Assembly: GCA_041164825.1 (NCBI GenBank) | Contig: JBEAOO010000079.1 | Location: 1 to 6,571 of the forward strand | Origin: JBEAOO01 sp041164825 | Lineage (GTDB): Bacteria; Pseudomonadota; Gammaproteobacteria; Burkholderiales; Burkholderiaceae_C | DNA length: 6,571 bases | Direction: 5' to 3' | In this document: one piece after another, positions 1 to 5,419 of the stretch | Layout: each line of letters starts with the position of its first letter | Position numbering within the stretch: position 1 is the first letter of the stretch | The notes under the pieces: model-generated | The model's database searches: none | What the model was told of the DNA's origin: nothing | The model's input: only the letters and a program-made list of their open reading frames with translations | Position numbers and translations under genes: made by a program

Positions 1-108
1 CCCTTCGGTCGGTCCATTCCCCCTTGACCTGCGCACATCGGCCCGGCCCATCGTCACCCCCGCCCTCACCGCGGTGTACCCAGACGTGGCATACAACCAT
101 TGCTTCAG

Positions 109-204
109 GGAGCGCTGAGCCGCATTCGCTTTGCGCAGGTAAAGGGGGAGCCAGCCGCAGGCTGGCGGAGGACACGGAGCAAAGCGAATGCGGCTCAGCG
201 CTCC
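109..204. repeat. 96-bp palindromic element with perfect 26-bp arms
   Basis: The arms at 109-134 and 179-204 are exact reverse complements over 26 bp; the left arm begins GGAGCGCTGAG and ends CGCTTTGC. The 44-nt loop holds a second perfect hairpin at 150-166 (GCCAGCC, loop GCA, GGCTGGC). Neither strand has a T tract after the structure, so it is not a standard intrinsic terminator, although as RNA it would fold very stably. It lies about 90 bp beyond the YbjQ stop codon. Perfect arms with a nested hairpin resemble REP/BIME-type or other dispersed intergenic palindromes, or a small non-autonomous element. I see no clear target-site duplication. The family is unidentified. Confidence 0.85.
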
Positions 205-267
205 GAGCACCCGCCGCTGAATGACGTGGATCCCAGTGAAAAAAGCCGACCTCGCCGCCTTCTGCAC

Positions 268-283
268 GTCGAATGCATTCGAC
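268..283. repeat. Perfect 16-bp palindrome after the YbjQ stop
   Basis: GTCGAATGCATTCGAC is its own reverse complement with no spacer. It starts 12 bp beyond the YbjQ stop codon in the transcribed direction and is followed after about 23 nt by T6 on the minus strand (A6 at 239-244). The distance to the T run is too long for a classical intrinsic terminator, so a role in termination or as a protein binding site is only a suggestion. Confidence 0.35.
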
Positions 284-295
284 CGCGACCGCGGA

Positions 296-655
296 TCAAC
301 CCACCTTCACCGCCGTCCCACTCACCGCCACCATCATCATCCCGTTGTTCTCGCCCAGCACCTCGTAGTCGAAGTCGATGCCGACCACGCCATTGGCGCC
401 CAGCTCCTTGGCCGCGGCCTTCATGTCGTCCAGTGCCGCGTCGCGCGCGCTCGCCAGCCCGCGCTCATAGCCACCGGCTCGGCCGCCCACCACATCGCGC
501 ACCGAGGCAAACATGTCGCGAAAGATGTTGGCGCCAATGATGGCCTCGCCGTGCACCACGCCGAGATACTGCTGGATCTGCGGCCCATTGCCGCCGCTGG
601 CCGGCACGATGGTGGCCAAGAAAAAGTCGTCGTTCGATTTGGAAAACCAGCCCAT
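296..655 (-). CDS. YbjQ/UPF0145 family protein
   Basis: This 119-residue protein matches the YbjQ (UPF0145, Pfam PF01906) family almost throughout. The family core is visible as GEAIIGANIFRDMFASVRD (residues 37-54), VGGRAGGYE (57-64), then an Ala-rich helix leading to LGANGVVGIDFDYEVLG (85-101) and a final strand MMMVAVSGTAV (106-116). Family members are about 105-115 residues long, so it looks complete. They are often labelled heavy-metal-binding, and solved members are small oligomeric alpha/beta proteins, but the biochemical role is not established. The start is fixed by AGGAG six bases upstream; another ATG just upstream sits only one base after that AGGAG. There is no signal peptide, so it is cytoplasmic. 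It lies 85 bp downstream of a same-strand membrane protein gene and may share its transcript. Confidence 0.9.
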   Translation of the reverse strand: MGWFSKSNDDFFLATIVPASGGNGPQIQQYLGVVHGEAIIGANIFRDMFASVRDVVGGRAGGYERGLASARDAALDDMKAAAKELGANGVVGIDFDYEVLGENNGMMMVAVSGTAVKVG

Positions 656-740
656 GACATGCTCCTGTCGTTGGTGAAGAAAAGATGCTGCGTTCGCCTG
701 CGGCTCGCACCGCGATGAAGTGAAGTGGAAGCCGGCCTCG

Positions 741-1493
741 TCAAGCTCGCTTGGGCATGCATTGACGGCGGGTGAACGGCAGCACCAGCAATCCCAGGGC
801 CAAAGTCACCGGGGTTTGCCAGAACCACCAACGGCCATGGCCAATCAGCGAAGGTTGCCACACGGCGGGCGCCACGGCGACGAACAGCAGCGCTGCGCAC
901 AACAATCGCCAAGCCCAAGGTCGCCGCCACCACAGACCGATGCCTGCCATGCCCATCGCCATCTGCAGTGCGTGCACCGTGGTCGCGCCCAGCCGCAGGA
1001 GTGGATGCCCAAGCTCTGCGCCGACCAGGGTGGGCAGCAACACGCCGAGGGCTGTCACCCCCACCACCCAGTGCACCGGGTCCCACGACAAGGTGAGCGG
1101 CTCGCGCGCCACGTGTCGCACACGCAGCGCCAGCACGGGCAACCACGCCAAGCCGGCACCCCACGACGTCCAGCGCCACCAAGCGTCAGCCTGCTCGCCG
1201 TCTGACACACCGCCCGCCAAGCCGTAGGCGGCCAGTGCCCACAGTGGCAGGCCCAACAGCGCGAGCGTGAACACCAGCGCGCGGCGCCCTGGTGGCGCTG
1301 TGATCAGATAGCCAGCAAGCACCACCGGCAACAGCATCGTCATCGCGATGCCCGTGCCCCCGGTGGCGCTGAAATCTGCGCGCGCGGCGGTGGGCAGGCA
1401 CAGCAGCAGCAGCGCCGCGCCACCCAAGCGCAGCTGGGTATTCAGCCGGGCGCTGCGGCATGGATCGGGGCGATTGTTGGGGCAGTTGTGCAT
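741..1493 (-). CDS. Unrecognised multi-pass membrane protein
   Basis: I do not recognise the family of this 250-residue protein. A basic, Cys-containing N-terminus (residues 1-20) is followed by a hydrophobic segment ending in AARA (22-39), which could be a cleavable signal peptide or first helix. About seven further hydrophobic segments lie near 47-65, 72-94, 106-123, 138-157, 165-188, 193-212 and 222-240, and the tail TRRQCMPKRA is basic. Trp is abundant (WWRW at 105-108, WWRRPWAW at 188-195, RWWFW at 221-225). The frame stays open as far as 1715, but that would overlap the divergent ABM gene and add an extension of unlike composition, so the ATG at 1491-1493 was chosen. No Shine-Dalgarno precedes it, which leaves the start uncertain. 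It is an integral inner-membrane protein of unknown function upstream of the YbjQ gene. Confidence 0.72.
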   Translation of the reverse strand: MHNCPNNRPDPCRSARLNTQLRLGGAALLLLCLPTAARADFSATGGTGIAMTMLLPVVLAGYLITAPPGRRALVFTLALLGLPLWALAAYGLAGGVSDGEQADAWWRWTSWGAGLAWLPVLALRVRHVAREPLTLSWDPVHWVVGVTALGVLLPTLVGAELGHPLLRLGATTVHALQMAMGMAGIGLWWRRPWAWRLLCAALLFVAVAPAVWQPSLIGHGRWWFWQTPVTLALGLLVLPFTRRQCMPKRA

Positions 1494-1620
1494 GCGGTGC
1501 GTTGTCGGGGGGCGGTTGGAGTTTGAACGTGAACGTGGACACCAGGGCAGCGAGCGAGCCCTCTGGGAATCTGGCCTAAAGTGCGTCCCTGATCGCCTGT
1601 TACTCAGATGCAAGCCCACC

Positions 1621-1920
1621 ATGATCCTCGAAGTCGCCACCCTGCAGGTTCGCCCCGACGCCACGGCTGAGTTTGAGGCCGCGTTTGCCCAGGCCCAAGC
1701 CATCATCGCGGCCATGCCCGGCTACCTGGGCCACGAGCTCAGCCGCTGCATTGAGCAGCCAGCGCAGTATGTGTTGCTGGTGCGCTGGGCCACGCTGGCC
1801 GATCACGAGGTGGGCTTTCGCCAATCGGCGGCATATCAGCAGTGGAAGCAGTTGCTGCACCACTTCTACGACCCCTTTCCCACCGTGCTGCACTACAGCG
1901 CCATCCACGGCGCGCTCTGA
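1621..1920 (+). CDS. ABM-domain (antibiotic biosynthesis monooxygenase-like) protein
   Basis: This 99-residue protein fits the ABM superfamily (Pfam PF03992), small dimeric ferredoxin-fold proteins. An opening strand MILEVATLQVRPD (1-13) leads to a helix EFEAAFAQAQAIIAAMPGYLG (17-37), a central strand QYVLLVRWATLADHE (49-63) and then FRQSAAYQQWKQLLHHFYD (66-84), with the usual W-x(5)-H pattern (W56, H62) and aromatic Y72 and W75. The family includes cofactor-free quinone-forming monooxygenases, heme-degrading IsdG-like enzymes and many uncharacterised members, and this sequence does not allow a substrate to be chosen. The start is set by family length and lies 127 bp from the divergent membrane protein start; no good Shine-Dalgarno is visible. 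The next gene follows after 26 bp, so the two probably form an operon. Confidence 0.86.
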   Translation: MILEVATLQVRPDATAEFEAAFAQAQAIIAAMPGYLGHELSRCIEQPAQYVLLVRWATLADHEVGFRQSAAYQQWKQLLHHFYDPFPTVLHYSAIHGAL

Positions 1921-1946
1921 GCCGCTCAGCCCGCATTCATGTCGCC

Positions 1947-2534
1947 ATGCACAGCCTGCTCCACACCAACGTGTACCTCATCAAGGAACAGGTCGGCCTG
2001 TTCCGCGCGGCCAACCACTACGACGTGTTCGACCTGCAGTCGCAGCAGAAAATCATCGAGTGCCGCGAGCCCGATTTGGGCGTGTTCACCAAGCTGTTCC
2101 GCTTCACCGACTACAAGCGCATGACGCCGTTTCGCGTGGCCTTGCGCACACCCGAGGGGCAGCGGGTGCTGACGGTTAAGCGCGGTTTCTCGCTGCTGCT
2201 GTCCACCGTCGAGGTGCGCGACGAGCGCGAGCGCCTGGTGGGCCGGTTCAGGCAAAAGCTGTTCTCCATCGGCGGCAAGTTCGATGTCGAAGACGCCGAC
2301 GGCCGCGTGGTCTGCACGCTGCGCGGCAAGTGGACCAGCTGGGACTTTCGGTTTGCGCAGGGCGAGCGTGAGCTCGCGCGGGTGACCAAAAAATGGGCCG
2401 GCCTGGGCAAGGAGCTGTTCACCAGCGCCGACAACTACGTGCTCGCCATCGACCCCAGTGTGGCCAGCGACGACCCGGTGCGCCAGCTGATCTTGGCCGC
2501 CGTGATGTGCATCGACATGGTGCTCAAGGAGTGA
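1947..2534 (+). CDS. LURP-one/phospholipid scramblase-related protein
   Basis: This 195-residue protein resembles bacterial members of the LURP-one-related/scramblase superfamily (Tubby-C-like beta-barrel fold). The N-terminal strands (LLHTNVYLIKEQVGLFRAAN, residues 4-23) are followed by FDLQSQQKIIECREPDLG (28-45), KLFRFTDYKRMTPFRV (49-64), VLTVKRGFSLLLSTVEV (74-90), KLFSIGGKFDV (104-114), CTLRGKWTSWDFRF (123-136) and ARVTKKWAGLGKELFTSADNY (144-164). It closes with a hydrophobic helix QLILAAVMCIDMVLK (180-194), the buried C-terminal helix expected of the fold. Bacterial homologues have no proven lipid-scrambling activity, and the name reflects fold similarity only. An earlier ATG at 1939 is in another frame. 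No Shine-Dalgarno is evident. It is probably cotranscribed with the ABM gene 26 bp upstream, and its stop codon lies inside a hairpin. Confidence 0.85.
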   Translation: MHSLLHTNVYLIKEQVGLFRAANHYDVFDLQSQQKIIECREPDLGVFTKLFRFTDYKRMTPFRVALRTPEGQRVLTVKRGFSLLLSTVEVRDERERLVGRFRQKLFSIGGKFDVEDADGRVVCTLRGKWTSWDFRFAQGERELARVTKKWAGLGKELFTSADNYVLAIDPSVASDDPVRQLILAAVMCIDMVLKE

Positions 2535-2565
2535 GTCCGGCGCCATCCTGCGTGGCGCGACTCAC
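2531..2565. terminator. Strong hairpin between convergent genes
   Basis: GTGAGTC (2531-2537) pairs with GACTCAC (2559-2565), and GCGCCA (2540-2545) pairs with TGGCGC (2553-2558). This gives 13 base pairs with a 2-nt bulge and a 7-nt loop. The structure begins at the stop codon of the scramblase-related gene and lies 33 bp before the stop of the convergent DUF1615 gene, as expected of a bidirectional transcript end. No T tract follows on either strand, so it may stabilise 3' ends or work with other factors rather than act as a canonical intrinsic terminator. Confidence 0.6.
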
Positions 2566-2598
2566 AGGCCGGGCCCGCCGCCCCGCGCTGATGCCGCC

Positions 2599-4026
2599 TC
2601 AGGGCAGCGCCTCCAGCCAGGCCGGCAGCGGCTGCACCGGGGTCGGGTTGGCGGCGGCCTCACGCGCCATGCACGTGCGGTAGCGGCCTTCCACGCGCTC
2701 GGCAAACCAGGCGGTGGTGAGCTTGCGGGTGATTTTGGGGCTGTTGAGCTGGATGTCGGGCAGGCGCTCACGCTCCGGCGTCAGGCCGCGGCGCTGGGCC
2801 AGGGCGTAGAGCCGCAAGTAGGTGGCGCTTTGCTCGAACTCGAAGCGCTTTTCCAGCTTCAGGTCGCGCTCGATTTGGGCGGGTGACAGCGCCAACTCAG
2901 GCAGCGCCATCAGCGCACGCCAGGCTTGGCTGGGCGCGGTTTGCGCGGGCACGGGGTTGCCGCCCTGGTAGCGCAGCAGGTCGCCGTCAGGCGCGATGGC
3001 TTGGCCGGTGAGCTGCGTCAGCAGTGTTTGCACGGCGGCGTTGCGGCTGGCGTAGCGGCCGGCGTTGTAGTCGGCAAAACGGTAGACCATGCGGTTGTAG
3101 CTGACCGGGTAGTCGAGCAGCATGGCGGCGCCAAAGTAGAGGCCGCCGCGGCGCTTGAACACCTCTTCGCGCGGGCTGCCGGCCGGCCGCCAGGGGTAGG
3201 GCTTGCTGCGCATCAGTTCGGCCGCAAACGCGATGCTCACTTGCGTGGCGCCACCGGTGTGCACCGGGTTCTGGCCGGCAAACAGCGTCGAGCCCATGGG
3301 GATCTCGCGGATCATGTCCTCGAACAGGTTCGACAACTCGCGCTCGGTGCGCAGGGTGTCGAGCCGCTGGCGGTAGCTGCGGCCGTCGGGCGAGGTCTTG
3401 AGCAGTGCCAGGTTGAAGGCGATCTCGGGCACGCCATAGGCCGCGCGTTTTTTGTCGAGCTCGCGCTTGGCGATGGCGGCGAGGTTGGCCACTGGCGGGT
3501 CGGGCTGCCAGGTGGACTCTTGCTCGATCACCGCGCCAATCGCACACACCTTGTGCGCCTGCGCTGGGATGCCCAGGGCACCAAACGCGGTGGCGAAATC
3601 ATCGGCCCAGCCGGCGCGGTCTTTGAGTTGCGGCGGCAGCACGCGCAACGCCACCGCGCGGACCTCGGCCGCGCTCACGGGGCCGCTGGGGCGCGGCGTG
3701 GGTGGGGCCGGTGGCGTGACCAGGGGCGGCGTCGGTGCGGGTACCGGCACAGGGGCCGGCACCACCGGAGGCAGCGCGGCCGGTGGCGTGGGGGCGGGCG
3801 GCAGCGGCGTGCTGGCCGGCGCTTGTGGCGTCAGGATGATCACCGGCGGAGGCGTCGTGGTCGTCGTGCCACCGCTGGGCGGCAGCGTCGAGCAGGCCGA
3901 GAGCAGCGCGGCGCTCAGCGCGGTGAGCAGGCCCAAGCGCGGTGCGGTGCGACGCGGCCCTGCGGCCTTGGCAGCGGCAAACAACACACGGGACGGCAGG
4001 GCGGCGGCAGATCGCTGAGCGGGCAT
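2599..4026 (-). CDS. DUF1615 lipoprotein, possible lytic transglycosylase-like
   Basis: This 475-residue protein belongs, as I recognise it, to the DUF1615 family. A basic N-terminus (1-31) leads to a hydrophobic stretch and lipobox LLSAC with the lipidated Cys at 45, so it should be an outer- or inner-membrane lipoprotein facing the periplasm. Residues 49-115 are a Pro/Thr/Ala/Val-rich tether. The globular domain runs from about 117 to the end. It contains AVIEQESTWQPDP (165-177), GGATQVS (258-264), RRGGLYFGAAMLLDYP (292-307) and FADYNAGRYASRNAA (317-331). These resemble the catalytic ES, the G-x-x-Q and the YNAG motifs of lysozyme-fold transglycosylases; E170 would be the acid. The activity is inferred. 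The N-region before the hydrophobic segment is long, so a GTG at residue 14 is an alternative start. It lies 64 bp downstream of the Rieske gene on the same strand, and the mRNA just before its start can form a perfect 9-bp hairpin. Confidence 0.87.
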   Translation of the reverse strand: MPAQRSAAALPSRVLFAAAKAAGPRRTAPRLGLLTALSAALLSACSTLPPSGGTTTTTPPPVIILTPQAPASTPLPPAPTPPAALPPVVPAPVPVPAPTPPLVTPPAPPTPRPSGPVSAAEVRAVALRVLPPQLKDRAGWADDFATAFGALGIPAQAHKVCAIGAVIEQESTWQPDPPVANLAAIAKRELDKKRAAYGVPEIAFNLALLKTSPDGRSYRQRLDTLRTERELSNLFEDMIREIPMGSTLFAGQNPVHTGGATQVSIAFAAELMRSKPYPWRPAGSPREEVFKRRGGLYFGAAMLLDYPVSYNRMVYRFADYNAGRYASRNAAVQTLLTQLTGQAIAPDGDLLRYQGGNPVPAQTAPSQAWRALMALPELALSPAQIERDLKLEKRFEFEQSATYLRLYALAQRRGLTPERERLPDIQLNSPKITRKLTTAWFAERVEGRYRTCMAREAAANPTPVQPLPAWLEALP

Positions 4027-4029
4027 GGG

Positions 4030-4055
4030 GCGCGGGTCGGGTCGGTGACCCGCGC
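4030..4055 (-). promoter_or_regulatory. 9-bp GC hairpin just upstream of the DUF1615 start
   Basis: GCGCGGGTC (4030-4038) and GACCCGCGC (4047-4055) are exact reverse complements separated by 8 nt. On the minus-strand transcript the stem ends 3 nt before the DUF1615 ATG, so it covers the position where a Shine-Dalgarno should lie, and no clear Shine-Dalgarno is present. It sits in the 64-bp gap after the Rieske stop. It could attenuate readthrough from the Rieske gene, mark processing, or restrain translation of the lipoprotein. No T tract follows. Confidence 0.5.
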
Positions 4056-4090
4056 ATTGTGCGGTCAGCGGCGGGGCACGCCGTGCGAAC

Positions 4091-5137
4091 TCAGACCGGT
4101 TTCAGCGGGATCACCGAGCCGCGGTGCACCTCGGCCTCGCCATGCCGTGCCAGCAGCTCCATCAGGTGCTTGCGGATCATCATGCCGGGCTTGTCGCTGT
4201 CCATCGAGTACTCGACGCCCCGGCGCCGCGTGTCGACCACCGCATCCGGGTCGGTCGATTCCAGAATCGCCTTGTCCTCGCGCGTGATCTCGGCGTCGAA
4301 GTCGATCAGCAGCTGCGCCGGGCAATCGGCCTCGGTGTCATTGCGGAACAGCCATTGGCAGAGCTGGATGTGGCCGTCGTCGATGGGCGTGAAGCAATTG
4401 ATGATGACGTGGCGCACGCCGCTCGGGTACTCGATGTCGAGCCGGCGCGAGAAGGGCAGGAAGTAGGCGTTGCGCATGTGGCGCGTGGTGACGGGTTCCA
4501 TCACGCCGCTGATGCGCTGGAACTTGGCCGGGTTCACGGCCGGGATCACGGTCTCGGCGTAAAACCCCTGCTCGGTCGGCACCAGCTCGTACTTGCTGGG
4601 CGCGGGCTGCGCGGCCACGCCAAAGGTGGCGCGGTGCACAAAACTGAAGTGCGAGTTGTCGAAGCTGTTTTCCAGCGCACGCACCGGGCTGGTGGCCCAG
4701 GTCTCGTGGAATTGAAAAATGGTGCGCCAACCCGGTGCGCCAAATTCGGGCGCCGGCGGGATGTCGGCGATCGGGTCCTCCAGCGCCACCCAGGCGTAGC
4801 CGTAGGCCGCTTTGCAGGGGTAGGCCGGTGTGCAGTAGTCGGCCGGAATGGCGCGGTCGGGCGGGTACTGCGGGATGGCGATCACGCGGCCCTCGCGGTT
4901 GTAGGTCCAGCCGTGGTAGCCGCACTGCAGACCCCCGTTGTGGCACCAACCCAGTGAGAGTTTGGCCGTGCGGTGGCAGCAGCGGTCTTTCAAGGCCGCG
5001 GGTTCGCCGTGCTCATCCAAGAAGAGCACGATGTTTTCACCGAGCAGGGTGAAGGGTTTCGGGCCGGCCTGCAGGTCGGTGAGCGGCATGACCGCATGCC
5101 AGAACTTGCGGAACACCGGCTGTTGCGTAGTGAGCAT
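4091..5137 (-). CDS. Rieske non-heme iron oxygenase, alpha (terminal oxygenase) subunit
   Basis: This 348-residue protein has a Rieske domain followed by a catalytic domain. The [2Fe-2S] ligands fit C53-x-H55 and C72-x2-H75 (CGYHGW), with 16 residues between H55 and C72. The mononuclear iron site is seen in ENSFDNSHFSFVH (156-168): D160 as the bridging Asp, H163 and H168 as ligands. A likely third ligand is D288 in REDKAILES, comparable to the EDK motif of VanA/dicamba-monooxygenase-type enzymes. Its length is typical of that single-component oxygenase group, which hydroxylates or O/N-demethylates aromatic or similar substrates using electrons from a reductase; the substrate here cannot be told. 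AGGAGG nine bases upstream fixes the ATG, although the frame is open further. No VanB-type reductase or ferredoxin gene is in the window. A sigma-54-type promoter lies upstream, and the DUF1615 lipoprotein gene follows downstream. Confidence 0.93.
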   Translation of the reverse strand: MLTTQQPVFRKFWHAVMPLTDLQAGPKPFTLLGENIVLFLDEHGEPAALKDRCCHRTAKLSLGWCHNGGLQCGYHGWTYNREGRVIAIPQYPPDRAIPADYCTPAYPCKAAYGYAWVALEDPIADIPPAPEFGAPGWRTIFQFHETWATSPVRALENSFDNSHFSFVHRATFGVAAQPAPSKYELVPTEQGFYAETVIPAVNPAKFQRISGVMEPVTTRHMRNAYFLPFSRRLDIEYPSGVRHVIINCFTPIDDGHIQLCQWLFRNDTEADCPAQLLIDFDAEITREDKAILESTDPDAVVDTRRRGVEYSMDSDKPGMMIRKHLMELLARHGEAEVHRGSVIPLKPV

Positions 5138-5146
5138 GGGAAAGAA

Positions 5147-5152
5147 CCTCCT
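5147..5152 (-). promoter_or_regulatory. Ribosome binding site of the Rieske gene
   Basis: The minus strand reads AGGAGG here, followed by nine bases and the ATG ending at 5135. It is the strongest Shine-Dalgarno in the window and decides the start against longer in-frame alternatives reaching to 5332, which would cover the promoter and repeat boxes. Confidence 0.85.
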
Positions 5153-5202
5153 GGACGCGTGAAGTGAGCACCGTTCAAGAGCAATTTCCGGCCGGCCGCG
5201 CT

Positions 5203-5219
5203 GCACACGCGTGGTGTGC
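5203..5219 (-). promoter_or_regulatory. Dyad in the Rieske leader
   Basis: GCACAC (5203-5208) and GTGTGC (5214-5219) flank GCGTG. The dyad lies between the two conserved boxes of the left module, at the place where the right module has a different dyad. It could be a hairpin in the predicted Rieske leader RNA or a dyad-type protein binding site. Confidence 0.5.
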
Positions 5220-5257
5220 GGCAGGGCGGTGAACGCTTCTACTCTTGCCGCCACCCA

Positions 5258-5273
5258 AGCACGCGGTGTGCCA
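5258..5273 (-). promoter_or_regulatory. Sigma-54 (RpoN)-type -24/-12 promoter toward the Rieske gene
   Basis: The minus strand reads TGGCACACCGCGTGCT, compared with the sigma-54 consensus TGGCACG-N4-TTGCW. The -24 half matches six of seven bases and the -12 half four of five. The invariant GG and GC are at the exact consensus spacing, and a T precedes the TGG as favoured. The predicted start is near 5247, giving a leader of about 110 nt before the Rieske ATG. Promoters of this class need an NtrC-family enhancer-binding activator, and none is encoded in the window. The assignment rests on motif match and on the mirrored copy at 5327. Confidence 0.68.
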
Positions 5274-5326
5274 ATCGAGAGGGCCCGCCACGGCCCCGCC
5301 ATGCACCAGCTTGGCTCGCTTTGACC

Positions 5327-5342
5327 TGGCACAAAGTCTGCA
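5327..5342 (+). promoter_or_regulatory. Sigma-54 (RpoN)-type -24/-12 promoter toward the oxidoreductase gene
   Basis: The plus strand reads TGGCACAAAGTCTGCA, preceded by C, against the consensus YTGGCACG-N4-TTGCW. Six of seven -24 bases and four of five -12 bases match, and GG and GC are correctly spaced. The predicted start is near 5353, which would leave a leader of about 268 nt before the ATG at 5621. It is the mirror image of the promoter at 5258-5273, with 53 bp between their -24 ends. Confidence 0.66.
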
Positions 5343-5371
5343 AGTGCAAGCCCCGAGAGTAGAAGCGTTCA

Positions 5372-5419
5372 ACGTTGGGCCGGCCCGCCATGTGGCGGTG
5401 CACCCCGCCAGCCCAACGT
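5372..5419 (+). promoter_or_regulatory. Large dyad in the oxidoreductase leader
   Basis: ACGTTGGGC (5372-5380) and GCCCAACGT (5411-5419) are perfect 9-bp arms. The 30-nt loop can form a second hairpin, CCGCCA-TG-TGGCGG (5385-5398), or alternatively GGCGG-TGCACC-CCGCC (5394-5409). The dyad sits exactly between the two conserved boxes of the right module. It may be an RNA stem in the leader or a DNA cruciform/operator. Confidence 0.55.

Larger units (their letters stand above)
1..295. other. Non-coding stretch with no supported gene
   Basis: I see no credible gene here. The open frames crossing it are short, run through the large palindrome at 109-204, have no ribosome binding site and resemble no family I know. 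A minus-strand frame opening near position 100 runs off the left edge but has no Shine-Dalgarno and atypical composition. The recognisable contents are the 96-bp inverted repeat, a 16-bp palindrome at 268-283 and a run of six A at 239-244, which reads as T6 on the minus strand downstream of the YbjQ gene. The stretch probably serves as the 3' trailer of that gene plus a repeat element. Confidence 0.6.

Noticed and set aside
87..105. Third sigma-54-like sequence TGGCAT...TTGCTT on the plus strand
   Set aside because: GG and GC are two bases further apart than the strict sigma-54 spacing, and no gene start lies suitably downstream.
239..280. Intrinsic terminator for the YbjQ gene using T6 on the minus strand
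   Set aside because: No adequate stem lies directly before the T run. The only good palindrome (268-283) is about 23 nt away, so it is listed only as a palindrome.
1926..2546. 206-codon minus-strand open frame opposite the scramblase-related gene
   Set aside because: It mirrors the real gene, and its composition is typical of a complementary-strand artefact.
3650..3890. Repetitive GC-rich tract resembling a minisatellite
   Set aside because: It encodes the Pro/Thr/Ala/Val-rich tether of the lipoprotein. The low complexity follows from codon use, with no regular repeat unit.
2926..4287. 453-codon plus-strand open frame opposite the DUF1615 and Rieske genes
   Set aside because: It is antisense to the DUF1615 gene and the end of the Rieske gene. 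Its product is Arg/Gly/His-rich low-complexity sequence typical of the complementary strand of GC-rich genes.
4124..4957. 277-codon plus-strand open frame opposite the Rieske gene
   Set aside because: It is a reverse-strand shadow of a gene with intact iron-binding motifs, and it has no family resemblance.
5371..5419. Integron attC-like pair GTTGGGC and GCCCAAC
   Set aside because: The order is GTTRRRY then RYYYAAC, which is inside out compared with an attC site (RYYYAAC first). There is no cassette or integrase, so it is treated as a plain dyad.
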